Assembly: GCA_026005095.1 (NCBI GenBank)
Contig: BPKK01000005.1
Coordinates: forward strand, 62,001-126,000
Source: Silanimonas sp.
GTDB taxonomy: Bacteria > Pseudomonadota > Gammaproteobacteria > Xanthomonadales > Xanthomonadaceae
DNA: 64,000 nt
Reading direction: 5' to 3'
Under the pieces are notes generated by a model, which saw only the letters and a list, made by a program, of their open reading frames with translations, was not told where the DNA came from and made no database searches. This document shows positions 1 to 9,549 of this stretch, piece by piece (position 1 is the first letter of the stretch; every line of letters starts with the position of its first letter). Position numbers and translations under genes: made by a program.

Positions 1-120
1 CAGGCCGGTGGGCGGTAGTCGGCAAGGCGGACCGGGGCGGCATCGGGATCGCGCATGGTTCGCGGTGTGTGCGAAGGATTCCGCAAGGATAGCGCCCGGC
101 CATGCCGCATACTGCGCGCC

Positions 121-1143
121 ATGCATGATCCCGCCTGCCACGTCCCGCACTTTTCCGACCTCCTCGATGCCGCCGCCCGCCTGCGCGGCCTCGCCCATGT
201 GACCCCGGTGCTGCGCTCGCGCTCGCTCGATGCACTGGCCGGCTGCGAGCTCTACTTCAAGGCCGAGAACCTGCAGCGCGCCGGGGCCTTCAAGTTCCGT
301 GGCGCGGCCAATGCGGTGTTCTCGCTCACGCCGGAGCAGGCGGCGCGCGGCGTGGTGACCCAGAGCTCCGGCAACCATGGCGCCGCCGTGGCCCTCGCCT
401 GCCGCCTGCGCGGCATTCCCTGCACCGTGGTGGTGCCGCACAGCGCCCCGCGCATCAAGCGCGAGGCCATCGCCCGCAACGGCGCGCGCATCGTCGACTG
501 CGAGGTCGGGCAATCGGCGCGCGACGAGGCCACCCGGGCCGTGCTCGACGACACCGGCGGCGAGCTCATCCACCCCTTCAACGATGCGCGGGTGATCGCC
601 GGCCAGGGCACTGCCACCCTCGAGCTGCTCGGCCAGGTCGAGCGGCGCGCCCGCGCCCGGGCAGGCGATGGCGACGAGCCCCGCCCCGTGCTCGACCTGG
701 TGCTGGCCCCGCTCTCGGGCGGCGGGCTGATGAGCGGCACGGCGCTCGCCGCCCACGGCATCGACCCGCGCATCCGCGCGCTCGCCGCCGAGCCGGAAGG
801 TGCCTGCGACGGCCATGACTCGCTGAAATCCGGCAGCCGCATCACCGGCCGCAGCGCGAACACGATCAGCGACGGGCTGCGCGCCGAGCTCGGCCCGCTC
901 ACCTTCGCCATCCTGCGCGAACACTGCGAGGACGTGCTGCTCGCCAGCGACGCCGAAACCGTGGCAGCGATGCGCCTCCTCTGGGAGCGCCTGAAGCTGG
1001 TGGTCGAACCGAGCGGCGCAGTGCCGCTCGCCGCTCTGCTCCGCCACCGCGAACGCTTCGCCGGCCTGCGAGTCGGCATCCTGCTCTCCGGCGGCAACGT
1101 CGATCTCGACGCGCTGCCCGGCCTGCTGGCCCTCGCCCCCTGA
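121..1143 (+). CDS. PLP-dependent threonine/serine dehydratase family protein
   Basis: Fold-type II PLP enzyme of 340 residues, in the serine/threonine dehydratase and serine racemase group. It has the PLP-lysine region AGAFKFRGA with Lys58, the SSGNHG substrate loop near residue 82, and a glycine-rich phosphate-binding SGGGLMSG loop near residue 200. There is no C-terminal ACT regulatory domain, so it is not a full-length biosynthetic IlvA. It probably deaminates threonine or serine to a 2-oxo acid, or racemises serine. The ATG at 121 is chosen because family alignment begins near it; an in-frame ATG at 55 would add 22 unconserved residues. A CATACT hexamer at 108-113 could serve a near-leaderless message. 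The exact substrate is unresolved. Confidence 0.85.
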   Translation: MHDPACHVPHFSDLLDAAARLRGLAHVTPVLRSRSLDALAGCELYFKAENLQRAGAFKFRGAANAVFSLTPEQAARGVVTQSSGNHGAAVALACRLRGIPCTVVVPHSAPRIKREAIARNGARIVDCEVGQSARDEATRAVLDDTGGELIHPFNDARVIAGQGTATLELLGQVERRARARAGDGDEPRPVLDLVLAPLSGGGLMSGTALAAHGIDPRIRALAAEPEGACDGHDSLKSGSRITGRSANTISDGLRAELGPLTFAILREHCEDVLLASDAETVAAMRLLWERLKLVVEPSGAVPLAALLRHRERFAGLRVGILLSGGNVDLDALPGLLALAP

Positions 1144-1166
1144 TCCCTCCCCCGCTACCCGCTTCC

Positions 1167-1565
1167 ATGTCCCTCGACCTGATCCAGCGCTACTACGCCG
1201 CCTTCAATGCCGGCGACCGCGAGGCCATGCTCGACTGCCTCGCCGACGACGTAGTCCACGACCTCAACCAGGGCCCACGCGAATACGGCAAACCGGCCTT
1301 CCGCGCCTTCCTGCAACGCATGGACCGCTGCTACCGCGAACGCCTCGAGGACCTGCGTTTCCTCGCCTCGGCCGACGGCTGCCATGCCGCCGCGGAATAC
1401 GTGGTGCATGGCGAGTACCTGGCCGATGACGAGGGCCTGCCCCCGGCCCGCGGCCAGCGCTACGTGCTGCCGGGCGGCGCCTTCTTCGAGGTGCGCGAGG
1501 GCCGCATCACTCGCGTCACCAACTACTACAACCTCGAGGACTGGATCGCGCAGGTTTCGCGCTGA
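1167..1565 (+). CDS. SnoaL/NTF2-like protein, ketosteroid isomerase-related
   Basis: A 132-residue single-domain protein of the NTF2-like alpha+beta cone fold. It starts with the typical helix (LIQRYYAAFNAGDREAMLDCLADDVVHD) seen in SnoaL-like proteins and ends with a conserved strand pair around RVTNYYNLEDW. Family members bind small hydrophobic ligands and some are isomerases or cyclases; no specific substrate can be read here. It starts 23 bases after the upstream dehydratase and is probably co-transcribed with it. It meets the end of bioC tail to tail with a 6-base gap. Confidence 0.75.
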   Translation: MSLDLIQRYYAAFNAGDREAMLDCLADDVVHDLNQGPREYGKPAFRAFLQRMDRCYRERLEDLRFLASADGCHAAAEYVVHGEYLADDEGLPPARGQRYVLPGGAFFEVREGRITRVTNYYNLEDWIAQVSR

Positions 1566-1571
1566 CCGTCC

Positions 1572-2456
1572 TCACCCGGCGTTGCGCCGCCGCACCGTCA
1601 GCTTCTCGACCGGGAAGTGGGCGATGTCCGCCCCGCCCTCGCGGCGGGCGGTGCCCGGCGGCGGTGCCCAGGCCATGGCGCTGATCACCTCCCAGGTGCT
1701 GGGCAGCCGGCCCTCGTGGCGCAGGGGCTCGTAGGCCTCGGCCACCGCGCGGTGGCGGCCGCGGCCTCCCAGGCCTCGGGGTCGGTCGACACGGGCATCG
1801 GTGGCGCCGATCGCTTTCAGGTCACGCATCAGGGCCGTGGTGTCCGGGTAGGTGAGGGTGAAGCACTCGCGCTCGAGCACGGGGTCTTTGAAACCCTGCG
1901 CCACCAGCGCATCGCCCACCTGCTGGATCGCCGCGAAGGGCGAGAGCGGCGGGGTGATGCCGGCCCGGGCATAGGCCTCGCGCAGTTCGATGAGGGTTTC
2001 CGGGCCGAAGGTGCTGAATACCAGCAGCCCGCCCTCGCGCAGCACCCGGCGCAGCTCGGCAAGCGCTCGCGGCAGATCATCCACCCACTGCAGGCAGAGG
2101 TTGGAGAACACGAGATCGACGCTGCCATCGGCCAAAGGCAGGGCGCAGGCATCGGCCTGCACGGCATGGATCGGCCGCCAGAAGCGCGATTTCGCCTGTA
2201 CCTCGCGCAGCATCGGCAGGGCGAGGTCGAGGGCCAGCACGCGGCACTTCCGCCCCCAGCGCGCCTTGAGCGCGGCACTGGCACTGCCAGGACCGCTGCC
2301 GAGATCGAGCACCGTGGCCGGTACGCGTTCGTCGAGGTACTGCAGCTGCTCTAGCAGCCGCGACTCCACCTCGCGTTGCAGCACCGCCGCCTGGGAATAA
2401 CCGCGGGCGGCGCGGCCGAAGGCACGACGCACGGCGCGGGAATCGAACACGCTCAT
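1572..2456 (-). CDS. bioC: malonyl-[ACP] O-methyltransferase BioC
   Basis: SAM-dependent methyltransferase of 294 residues that methylates the free carboxyl of malonyl-ACP, disguising it so that fatty acid synthesis can build the pimeloyl chain for biotin. Class I Rossmann motifs are clear: VLDLGSGPGSAS (motif I, near residue 50), then DLALPML and SNLCLQWVDDLPRAL. The N-terminal SRAVRRAFGRAARGY segment is typical of BioC. The start is the ATG at 2456, which overlaps the stop of bioH by ATGA; longer in-frame extensions run into bioH. It is the last gene of the bioB-bioF-bioH-bioC operon. Confidence 0.93.
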   Translation of the reverse strand: MSVFDSRAVRRAFGRAARGYSQAAVLQREVESRLLEQLQYLDERVPATVLDLGSGPGSASAALKARWGRKCRVLALDLALPMLREVQAKSRFWRPIHAVQADACALPLADGSVDLVFSNLCLQWVDDLPRALAELRRVLREGGLLVFSTFGPETLIELREAYARAGITPPLSPFAAIQQVGDALVAQGFKDPVLERECFTLTYPDTTALMRDLKAIGATDARVDRPRGLGGRGRHRAVAEAYEPLRHEGRLPSTWEVISAMAWAPPPGTARREGGADIAHFPVEKLTVRRRNAG

Positions 2457-3244
2457 GGCGGGCACGCTCCGGAAAACGCGATGAGGGCCCCGGCCACGGC
2501 CTCGGGCTCGGTGAGGAAGGGGGCATGCCCGGCGCGCTCGAACAGGCAGAAGCGGCTTGCCGGCGCCAACGCCGCCGCGGCCTGCATGGCCGCCGGGCTC
2601 ACCAGCCGGTCGCGGCGGCCGGCCAGCCACAGACTCGGCATGGCCAACCCGGGCAGCAGGTCACGCAGGTCGCCGTCATGCAGCAGGGAAAGTCCCTCGC
2701 GCAGGGCGCGCGGGGCCGGTTCGCCCCGCGCATAGACGGCGTCGCGCAAGAAGCGCAGCTCCTCGCGCAGCTGTGCCGAACCCTGGGCCTCCAGCATCAG
2801 GAAGCGGTCGAGGGTGCCGCGGTAATCGCGCTCCAGCTCCTCGCCGAAGGCCTCGAAGATCCGCGGGTCCATGCCCGCCGGCCAGTCGGGCGCGGCCACG
2901 AAGCGCGGGCTGGCGGCCAGCATCACGAGGCCCCGCACCCGCGCCGGGTGGCGCGCGGCCAGGGCCGCGGCCACGAGCCCGCCCAGCGACCAGCCGGCCA
3001 CCAGGGCAGGTGCCTCACCCTGCACGGCAAGGCATTCGGCAAGCGCATCGACCAGCTGCTCGAGATCCAGCGGCAGGGCGCTGTCACGGCTGTGGCCATG
3101 CCCCGGAAGATCGACGCGCAGCACGGTGAAGTCTTCGGTGAGCGCCGGCAGCAGTGGAGCAAAGATGCCGCCGTGCATGGCCCAGCCATGCAGCAGGAGC
3201 AGCGCCGGGCCCTGCCCGGCGACCTCGAGGTACAGCCTGCTCAT
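2453..3244 (-). CDS. bioH: pimeloyl-[ACP] methyl ester esterase BioH
   Basis: Alpha/beta hydrolase of 263 residues that removes the methyl ester from pimeloyl-ACP methyl ester, ending the BioC-dependent phase of pimelate synthesis. It shows the oxyanion region LLLHGWAMHGG, the nucleophile elbow GWSLGG (serine near residue 82), an acidic residue in AGRRDRLVSP, and the catalytic histidine in FERAGHAPFLTEPE. Start and stop both overlap neighbours by ATGA (bioF upstream, bioC downstream), so translation is probably coupled. The cytoplasmic esterase role rests on operon context plus family similarity. Confidence 0.93.
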   Translation of the reverse strand: MSRLYLEVAGQGPALLLLHGWAMHGGIFAPLLPALTEDFTVLRVDLPGHGHSRDSALPLDLEQLVDALAECLAVQGEAPALVAGWSLGGLVAAALAARHPARVRGLVMLAASPRFVAAPDWPAGMDPRIFEAFGEELERDYRGTLDRFLMLEAQGSAQLREELRFLRDAVYARGEPAPRALREGLSLLHDGDLRDLLPGLAMPSLWLAGRRDRLVSPAAMQAAAALAPASRFCLFERAGHAPFLTEPEAVAGALIAFSGACPP

Positions 3245-4428
3245 ACTCCGACGCCCGAGTCTTCCAGGCAGGCCGCCAGTGCATCCAGCAGGGCATCCAC
3301 CTCGGCCTCGGTATGCGCAGCGCTCAGAGTGATGCGCAGCCTCGCCTTGCCATCGGGCACCGTGGGCGGACGGATCGCCGGCACCCAGAAGCCGCGCTGC
3401 TCGAGGCCTCTCGCTACGGCGAGCGCGAGGCTGTTGCTGCCAAGCAGCAGGGGCTGGATGGGGGTGCTGGAATCCAGCACCGGCAGTCCGTAGCACAGGG
3501 CGCCGCGGCGGAAGCGCGCCACCAGCGAGGCCAGCTTGGCGCGGCGCCAGGCGTCATGGCGCAGGCGATGCAGATTGGCCGACATGGCGGCCGCCAGTGC
3601 CGGCGCGACGGCGGTACTGAAGACGTAGGGCCGGGCGCTCTGCAACAGGTGTTCGATGAGCGGGGCGGCGCCGAACACCAGCGCCCCCTGCCCGCCGAAG
3701 GCCTTGCCGAGCGGCGCCACCAGCACCGGCACGTCGCGCGCCGAGAGCCCCGCGGCCGCCCAGGCGCCGCGGCCTTCCGGTCCGAGCACGCCCACGCCAT
3801 GGGCCTCGTCCACCATGAACAAGGCGTGCTCGCCGGTGGCGACGAGCGCCAGTTCGCGCAGGGGCGCGATGTCGCCATCCATGCTGAACACGCTGTCGGT
3901 GGCCAGCACAGCGGCGGCTTCCGGCAGCGACTGCAGCTGGCGCAGGGCGGCGGCATAGTCGCGGTGCGGGTAACGCCTCAGCTCGGCGCCGGCCAGCCGC
4001 GCGCCATCGAGCAGGCAGGCATGGTTGAGCTTGTCCTGCACGCAAAGATCGCCCGGCTCCAGCAGGGCCTGCAGCACGGCGAGATTGGCCTGGTAGCCGC
4101 TGGGGAAGTACAGGGCCCGCTCATAGCCCATCCACTCCGCTGCCTCGCGCTCGAAGCGGGCATGCAGGGCATGGTGGCCGCTCACCAGGGCCGAGCCGCC
4201 GCTGCCCACGCCGTGCCAGGCCGCGGCCTCCTGCAGCGCGGCCACGGCATCTGGCGAGGTGGCAAGGCCGAGGTAGTCGTTGCTGCAGAAGCTGAGCCGC
4301 GACTGCCCGTCTACCCTTACATGCATGCCCTCGGTCTGCTCCACCACCCGGCGCCGGCGCAGCGCGTCGCTGCGGGCGCGGCTCGTCTGGGCGACGGCGA
4401 GGCGGTCTGGCCAGCGCGGGCGCGGCAT
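3241..4428 (-). CDS. bioF: 8-amino-7-oxononanoate synthase BioF
   Basis: PLP-dependent alpha-oxoamine synthase of 395 residues that condenses pimeloyl-ACP (or CoA) with alanine to give 8-amino-7-oxononanoate. Landmarks are SFCSNDYLGLA near residue 48, the GSGGSALVSGHH segment, FMVDEAHGVGVLG carrying the PLP-ring aspartate, and the PLP lysine in PLGKAFGGQG near residue 240. The ATG at 4428 gives the usual family length; it lies 5 bases after the bioB stop. Its stop overlaps the bioH start by ATGA. It is the second gene of the biotin operon. Confidence 0.95.
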   Translation of the reverse strand: MPRPRWPDRLAVAQTSRARSDALRRRRVVEQTEGMHVRVDGQSRLSFCSNDYLGLATSPDAVAALQEAAAWHGVGSGGSALVSGHHALHARFEREAAEWMGYERALYFPSGYQANLAVLQALLEPGDLCVQDKLNHACLLDGARLAGAELRRYPHRDYAAALRQLQSLPEAAAVLATDSVFSMDGDIAPLRELALVATGEHALFMVDEAHGVGVLGPEGRGAWAAAGLSARDVPVLVAPLGKAFGGQGALVFGAAPLIEHLLQSARPYVFSTAVAPALAAAMSANLHRLRHDAWRRAKLASLVARFRRGALCYGLPVLDSSTPIQPLLLGSNSLALAVARGLEQRGFWVPAIRPPTVPDGKARLRITLSAAHTEAEVDALLDALAACLEDSGVGV

Positions 4429-4433
4429 CGGGC

Positions 4434-5444
4434 TTACGCGGCTTCCGGCTTGGCGCAGGCGATGTCGGCGTGCACCGTGCGGCTCTCCTCGACCACCGGC
4501 ATCGGCCGTAGGCCGAGACGGGCGAACAGGGCCTGGTCGGCCTCGACATCGGGGTTGCCGGTGGTCAGCAGCTTCTCGCCATAGAAGATCGAGTTGGCAC
4601 CGGCAAGGAAGCACAAGGCCTGCAGCTCTTCGCTCATCTCGTTGCGGCCGGCCGAGAGCCGCACCATCGAGGCCGGCATCAGCAGCCGCGCCACGGCGAT
4701 GGTGCGCACGAACTCGAAGGGATCGAGCAGGGCCGTACCATGCAGCGGCGTGCCTTCCACCTGCACCAGCCGATTGATCGGCACCGAACCGGGATGCTCC
4801 GGCAGATTGGCCAGGGTCTGCAGCAGGCCGGCGCGCTGTTCGCGGCTCTCGCCCATGCCGACGATGCCGCCGCAGCAGGTCTTGAGGCCGGCCGCGCGCA
4901 CCGCCTCGAGGGTGTCGAGGCGGTCTTGATATTCGCGGGTCTTGATGATGTCGCCGTAGAACTCCGGCGCAGTGTCGAGATTGTGGTTGTAGTAGTCGAG
5001 CCCGGCCTCCTTCAGGGCCCGGGCCTGCTCGGGCTTGAGCATGCCGAGCGTGGCGCAGGTCTCGAGGCCCATCGCCTTCACGGCGCCGACCATCTTCGCC
5101 ACTTCTGCCACGTCGCGGTCCTTGGGCGAACGCCAGGCCGCGCCCATGCAGAAGCGGGTGGCGCCGGCGGCCTTGGCGGCGGCGGCGCGCGCCACCACCT
5201 CGTCCACGGCCATCAGTTTCTGCGCCTTCAGGCCGGTGTCGTAGCGCGCGCTCTGCGGGCAGTAGGCGCAGTCCTCGGGGCAGCCGCCGGTCTTGATCGA
5301 AAGCAGGGTGCTGACCTGCACCTCGGCCGGGTCGAAGCGCTCACGGTGCACGCTGGCGGCACGGTGCAGCAGTTCGGGGAAGGGCAGGTCGAAGAGCGCG
5401 AGCACTTCCTCGCGCGTCCAGTCGTGGCGGATGACGGCAGGCAT
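4434..5444 (-). CDS. bioB: biotin synthase BioB
   Basis: Radical SAM enzyme of 336 residues that inserts sulfur into dethiobiotin. The radical-SAM cluster is C55-x3-C59-x2-C62 ([13 protein letters not shown]). Other family blocks are [24 protein letters not shown], the RLSAGRNEM stretch holding the arginine ligand of the [2Fe-2S] cluster, and [14 protein letters not shown]. The start at 5444 matches the family; the frame stays open far upstream across comF and ubiA, but that is an antisense shadow. It is the first gene of the operon. No bioA or bioD lies in the window, so those steps must be encoded elsewhere. Confidence 0.96.
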   Translation of the reverse strand: MPAVIRHDWTREEVLALFDLPFPELLHRAASVHRERFDPAEVQVSTLLSIKTGGCPEDCAYCPQSARYDTGLKAQKLMAVDEVVARAAAAKAAGATRFCMGAAWRSPKDRDVAEVAKMVGAVKAMGLETCATLGMLKPEQARALKEAGLDYYNHNLDTAPEFYGDIIKTREYQDRLDTLEAVRAAGLKTCCGGIVGMGESREQRAGLLQTLANLPEHPGSVPINRLVQVEGTPLHGTALLDPFEFVRTIAVARLLMPASMVRLSAGRNEMSEELQALCFLAGANSIFYGEKLLTTGNPDVEADQALFARLGLRPMPVVEESRTVHADIACAKPEAA

Positions 5445-5537
5445 GGAGGGTTTTCCGACGGCGGCACGGCCGCGAGCCCCGGCAGTCTGGAAACCGCCCC
5501 CTCCCCTGTCAACCGCGAGGCCTGCCTGTTCCCCCGC

Positions 5538-6212
5538 ATGCTCACCCGCCTGTGCCTCTGGCTCGAGGCCGGACTGCTGGCCCCCTGCTGCCTGCACTGC
5601 CGCGAGCCCGTCCCCGGCACATTGCCGATCTGCGCCGACTGCGCCGCCGGCCTGCGCCCCGCCCCCGCCCTGCCGGAGGCCCCGGCGCCCTGCGGCGGCG
5701 CGCGCCTCGCCGCCTTCCGCTACGAGGGCACGGCAGCAGCGCTGATCACCGCCTACAAGTTCGGCGAGAACCTCGCCGCCGGGCGGGTGCTGGCCCGGCT
5801 CGCCCTGCCCGCCTTGCGCGAGGCCGACCGCCCCGAGGCCCTGGTGCCGGTGCCCCTGCACCGCCAGCGCCTGCGGCAGCGCGGGCATGACCAGGCCCTC
5901 GGCCTCGCCCGCGACTGGGGCCGCGCCCTCGGCCTGCCGGTGCGGGCCGGGCTGCTGCGGCGGCAGCGCGCCACCCTGCCCCAGACCACGCTGGATGCCC
6001 GGGGCCGCGCCGGCAACGTGGCGGGGGCCTTCGAGGCCCACGGTCCCTGCCCGGCCCACGTGGCCCTGGTGGACGATGTGCTCACCACCGGCAGCACGGT
6101 GGCCGCGGCCGCCGAGGCCCTGTTCGCCGCCGGGGCACGGCGGGTAGATGCCTGGGTGCTGGCCTGGGCCGCGCCGCCCGGGGGCGGGGCTCAGCCCGCG
6201 GCGATGAAGTAG
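5538..6212 (+). CDS. comF: ComF family phosphoribosyltransferase-like protein
   Basis: A 224-residue ComFC/GntX-type protein. It opens with a four-cysteine zinc-ribbon-like module (CCLHC near residue 17, CADC near residue 33) and ends with a type I phosphoribosyltransferase domain carrying the PRPP-loop signature [31 protein letters not shown] is a typical ComF block. In naturally competent bacteria ComFC is needed for uptake of transforming DNA, but its chemistry is unsettled. It is divergent from bioB, with 93 bases between starts. Its last 22 bases overlap the 3' end of ubiA on the other strand. Confidence 0.87.
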   Translation: MLTRLCLWLEAGLLAPCCLHCREPVPGTLPICADCAAGLRPAPALPEAPAPCGGARLAAFRYEGTAAALITAYKFGENLAAGRVLARLALPALREADRPEALVPVPLHRQRLRQRGHDQALGLARDWGRALGLPVRAGLLRRQRATLPQTTLDARGRAGNVAGAFEAHGPCPAHVALVDDVLTTGSTVAAAAEALFAAGARRVDAWVLAWAAPPGGGAQPAAMK

Positions 6213-7108
6213 TGCAGTGCCACGCCGCCGAACAGGGCCGCGCCCACGGCGTTGTTGCCGAGGAAGGCGGCGAAGCAGTCTTCCGGGTGGCGCGAGCGGC
6301 CGCGCTGGAACTGCCGGACGACGAAGGCGGCGGCCACCGCGAGGCCCAGCCAGTAGGCGGTGCCCAGCTGGAGGCGCTGGCCGAGCAGCACGAGGCAGAG
6401 CCCGAACAGGGCGTAAAGGGCGGCGAGGATGGGGATGTCGAGGTCGCCGAACAGCAGGGCGGTGCTCTTCGCCCCGGCCCGGCGGTCGTCCTCGCGGTCC
6501 ACCATCGCGTACCAGGTATCGTAGGCCGTGGTCCAGAGCAGGTTGGCGATCAAAAGCAGCCAGGCCTCCTGCGGTGGCCAGGCATCGCGCACCGCCGTGT
6601 AGGCCATCGGAATGCCCCAGGAGAAGGCGAGGCCCAGCCAGACCTGCGGCAGCCAGGTATGCCGTTTCATGTAGGGGTAGGCGGCGGCCAGCAGCAGGGC
6701 CACGCCGCTCAGCAGCACGGTCTTCGCATTGGTGAGTAGCACGAGGCCAAAGGCGGCCAGCATCAAGGCGGCGAACAGGCCGAGGGCGAAACGGCCGGAG
6801 AGCTCGCCGGCCACCAGCGGCCGCGCCTTCGTACGCCGCACCTGGCCATCCAGCCAGCGGTCGGCGTAATCGTTGATGACGCAGCCGGCCGAGCGGGTGA
6901 GCCAGACGCCGGCCACGAAGACCAGCAGCAGCCCCACGGGCGGCCAGCCCTTTGCCGCCAGCCAGAGGGCCATCAGGGTGGGCCAGAGCAGCAGCAGCCA
7001 ACCGATCGGCCGGTCAGCGCGCATCAGCCGCCAGGCAGCGTCGTAGCGGGCCCGCCAGGCGGCGGGCAGCCAGCGCGCGCCCGGGGCCCGGAAAGGCTCA
7101 GTCGTCAT
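6191..7108 (-). CDS. ubiA: 4-hydroxybenzoate polyprenyltransferase UbiA
   Basis: Integral inner-membrane prenyltransferase of 305 residues that attaches the polyprenyl tail to 4-hydroxybenzoate in ubiquinone synthesis. Both aspartate-rich Mg-diphosphate motifs are present: NDYADRWLD with the following RRTKARPL near residue 98, and [13 protein letters not shown] near residue 200. About eight or nine hydrophobic segments are visible. Its first 11 bases overlap the end of the upstream patatin-barrel gene, so the two are likely co-transcribed. Confidence 0.95.
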   Translation of the reverse strand: MTTEPFRAPGARWLPAAWRARYDAAWRLMRADRPIGWLLLLWPTLMALWLAAKGWPPVGLLLVFVAGVWLTRSAGCVINDYADRWLDGQVRRTKARPLVAGELSGRFALGLFAALMLAAFGLVLLTNAKTVLLSGVALLLAAAYPYMKRHTWLPQVWLGLAFSWGIPMAYTAVRDAWPPQEAWLLLIANLLWTTAYDTWYAMVDREDDRRAGAKSTALLFGDLDIPILAALYALFGLCLVLLGQRLQLGTAYWLGLAVAAAFVVRQFQRGRSRHPEDCFAAFLGNNAVGAALFGGVALHYFIAAG

Positions 7109-9368
7109 TGCGGATCAGGTTGCCGAAGTTGATGGACCAGGTATCGTCGCCGCGGTCGGTGCGGCCGAAGCCGAACAGGATCGGACCGAAGGGGCTCGAC
7201 ATGCCGACGAAGGCACTGCCGGCGATCACGGTGCGCGAGCGGTCGAAGGCCTGGTCGGTGTTCCACACCTGCCCGCCCTCGAGACTGAAGCCGAGGTAGG
7301 TGGGCACGGCAAACAGGGCATTGGTATCGCCCAGCCGCCGGTAGTACACCGCCCGCCCATAGCCCAGCCGATCGCCGATGAAACCGCGCTCCAGTACGCC
7401 GGAAAGATTGAGGAAGCCGCCCAGGCTGGAGAAGGTCGCAAGCCGAGGTGGCGCGCCCATGGTGCTGGCCCAGCGCGTGCCGAGCAGCAGGTGGTGGTTG
7501 CCGCGGCTGAACACGGTATCGGCGCGCAGACGGGCAGCCCAGCCTTCATCGCTGGCTCCCAGCCAGTCCTCGTAACGCTCGAGCGCGAGCACTGCGCGGG
7601 TGCCATCGGAGGGGAAGCTGAGCCGGTCCAGGGTGTCCCACACCGCGCGGCCGCCGAAGGCCATGGCCTGCTGGTCGATGCGGCGGAGGTCGAAGGTGCC
7701 CACCACCTCGCGGGCATCGAGGTCGGCGCGGCGCACGCTGGCCTCCAGCAGCCAGCGCGGGTCGGTCTGCAGGCCGAGGCGCAGGCCCAGAGCCCGGCGC
7801 GACACCCGGTACTCGCCGGCCTGCTGGGTGAAGGCGGTGAGCGGCACGTTGAAGGCGCGATAGCCGAGATCGGCGCCGAAGAAGAAGCGCCGGTCGAGGT
7901 CGAGCGGCGCGAACCAGTCGAGCGAGAGTTCGGTGGTGCGGCCAAGCCGCAGCAGGCCGCGCAGCTCGTCGCCATCGCCACTCACCCCGGTCTTCAGCAG
8001 TTCGGCGGTGAGCTGGTAGTCGCTGCGGCCGGCGAAGTCATCGGAAAGCTGCAGGCCGATGTTGAAGAACATCGGCCCCCAGCCCTTGTCCACCGGACTC
8101 AGTTCCACGCCATGCTTATCGCCGCGGCGTACCGGCCGCCAGCCGATCTGCTGGTAGCTGCCCTCGGCATAGGCCGAGGCCACGGCGCGCTCGATGCGCT
8201 CCGGCTCCATCGGCTCGCCCACCAGCCCCTGCGCCCGGTTGGCCACCAGGCGGGCGGTGCGCGAGCGCCCTTCCACCACCTCGACGAAGGCGATCGTCGG
8301 CACTTCGCTGGCCGGGGCGCGGGTCCGCGCCTTCCGCCACCCGGCGAACTCGGCCTCGGGCAGGGCATAGCGCCGCAGACGCGGCAGTTCCGCCTCGGCC
8401 GCGGCCTCGCCGCGCGGGATGATGCTCACCGCCTCGTTGAAGGCGGCGCTGGAGAAGTTCCCGAGCGGCGGCACGATCAGCACGTCCTGCTCGCCCAGGG
8501 TGGCGAGGGTGCGCTGGGTCTTCTCCTGCATCAGCACCGAGACCATCTGGTAGGCGATGGTGGCCGGCGAGCGCAGCTCCTCCCGATCGAGCAAGGGGCT
8601 GCCGACATCGACGGCGATCACCACGTCGGCACCCATGTCGCGCACCACGTCCACCGGCACGTTGTCGACGATGCCCCCGTCCACCAGCAGGCGCTCACCG
8701 ATCTCGGCCGGAGCGAACACCGCCGGTACCGCCATCGAGGCGCGTACCGCCAGCGGCAGGTCACCCTCCGCGAGTACCACCCGCTCGCCGCGTACGATGT
8801 CGGTGGCCACCGCACGAAAGGGGATGGGCAGGTCGTCGAAGCGGGTGATGCCCGAGGCATCCAGCATCAGCCGGCGCAGCAGCAGGCCGAGCTTCTGCCC
8901 CTGCACCGCGCCGGTGGGCAGCACCACGCCGCCGTCGCGCCAGCCGGCCTCGAGCTCGAGGCGGTAGTTGAGCTGAGCCTCCTTACGCCGCATCGGCAGG
9001 GCGGCGCGCTCAGGGTCGTCGCGGAACAGAGCCTGCCAGTCCACCGCCGCCAGCGCGGCTTCGATTTCCTCCGGGCGCATGCCGCTGGCGTACAGGGCGC
9101 CGACGATGGCGCCCATGCTGGTGCCGGCAATGGCGCAGACCGGGATGCGCTCGCGCTCCAGCACCTTGAGCACACCGACGTGCGCCGCGCCGCGCGCCCC
9201 GCCACCCCCGAGCACGAGGCCGATGCAAGGCCGGCGCCCGGCATCGGTGGCCGCGGCCAGGGGGGCGGCGCGCGCCTCCCGCTCTGCCGCCGCATGGACG
9301 GATGGCAGGGCCCCGCCTGCTGCAACGCAGCACCAAAGCAGCAGGGCGGGCAGGGCGTTCCAGCGCAT
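7098..9368 (-). CDS. patatin-like phospholipase with POTRA and outer-membrane barrel (PlpD-like, type Vd)
   Basis: A 756-residue protein. It begins with a signal peptide (about 1-27), then a patatin domain with the glycine-rich oxyanion loop [12 protein letters not shown] (54-65), nucleophile Ser84 in GTSMG and catalytic Asp230 in DGG. After residue about 330 a POTRA-like segment is followed by a C-terminal beta-barrel of the surface-antigen/BamA type ending [10 protein letters not shown]. Family knowledge: this is the layout of type Vd autotransporters such as PlpD of Pseudomonas aeruginosa, where the patatin domain is exported through its own barrel. It probably acts as a surface or secreted phospholipase A. 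It runs into ubiA with an 11-base overlap. Confidence 0.88.
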   Translation of the reverse strand: MRWNALPALLLWCCVAAGGALPSVHAAAEREARAAPLAAATDAGRRPCIGLVLGGGGARGAAHVGVLKVLERERIPVCAIAGTSMGAIVGALYASGMRPEEIEAALAAVDWQALFRDDPERAALPMRRKEAQLNYRLELEAGWRDGGVVLPTGAVQGQKLGLLLRRLMLDASGITRFDDLPIPFRAVATDIVRGERVVLAEGDLPLAVRASMAVPAVFAPAEIGERLLVDGGIVDNVPVDVVRDMGADVVIAVDVGSPLLDREELRSPATIAYQMVSVLMQEKTQRTLATLGEQDVLIVPPLGNFSSAAFNEAVSIIPRGEAAAEAELPRLRRYALPEAEFAGWRKARTRAPASEVPTIAFVEVVEGRSRTARLVANRAQGLVGEPMEPERIERAVASAYAEGSYQQIGWRPVRRGDKHGVELSPVDKGWGPMFFNIGLQLSDDFAGRSDYQLTAELLKTGVSGDGDELRGLLRLGRTTELSLDWFAPLDLDRRFFFGADLGYRAFNVPLTAFTQQAGEYRVSRRALGLRLGLQTDPRWLLEASVRRADLDAREVVGTFDLRRIDQQAMAFGGRAVWDTLDRLSFPSDGTRAVLALERYEDWLGASDEGWAARLRADTVFSRGNHHLLLGTRWASTMGAPPRLATFSSLGGFLNLSGVLERGFIGDRLGYGRAVYYRRLGDTNALFAVPTYLGFSLEGGQVWNTDQAFDRSRTVIAGSAFVGMSSPFGPILFGFGRTDRGDDTWSINFGNLIRNDD

Positions 9369-9399
9369 CCTCGGGCGCTCCTCGAAGGGGAATCAGGAC

Positions 9400-9414
9400 C
9401 CGGCATGATGCCGG
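9400..9414. promoter_or_regulatory. 15-base perfect palindrome in the divergent patatin/GDSL intergenic region
   Basis: CCGGCAT-G-ATGCCGG is a perfect inverted repeat around a single central base, 32 bases upstream of the patatin-barrel start and 136 bases before the GDSL autotransporter. It could be an operator for the divergent pair. No regulator in the window is linked to it, and palindromes of this size can occur by chance in GC-rich DNA. Confidence 0.25.
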
Positions 9415-9549
9415 ATGGGCAACGCACGGCGCCGTATGGCACGCCCCGTAACTTTGTTTTAATGTCGGCCGGGTCGCGGTCGGGCGCCCCCCGCCGCGTG
9501 ATCCTCCCTGTCGAACCACCGCCGTTTAGGCCCGATCCAGGAGTTCCGC

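Noticed and set aside
5445-7001. A continuous upstream extension of the biotin synthase frame
   Set aside because: The extension lies antisense to comF and over ubiA; BioB family length and motifs place its start at 5444.
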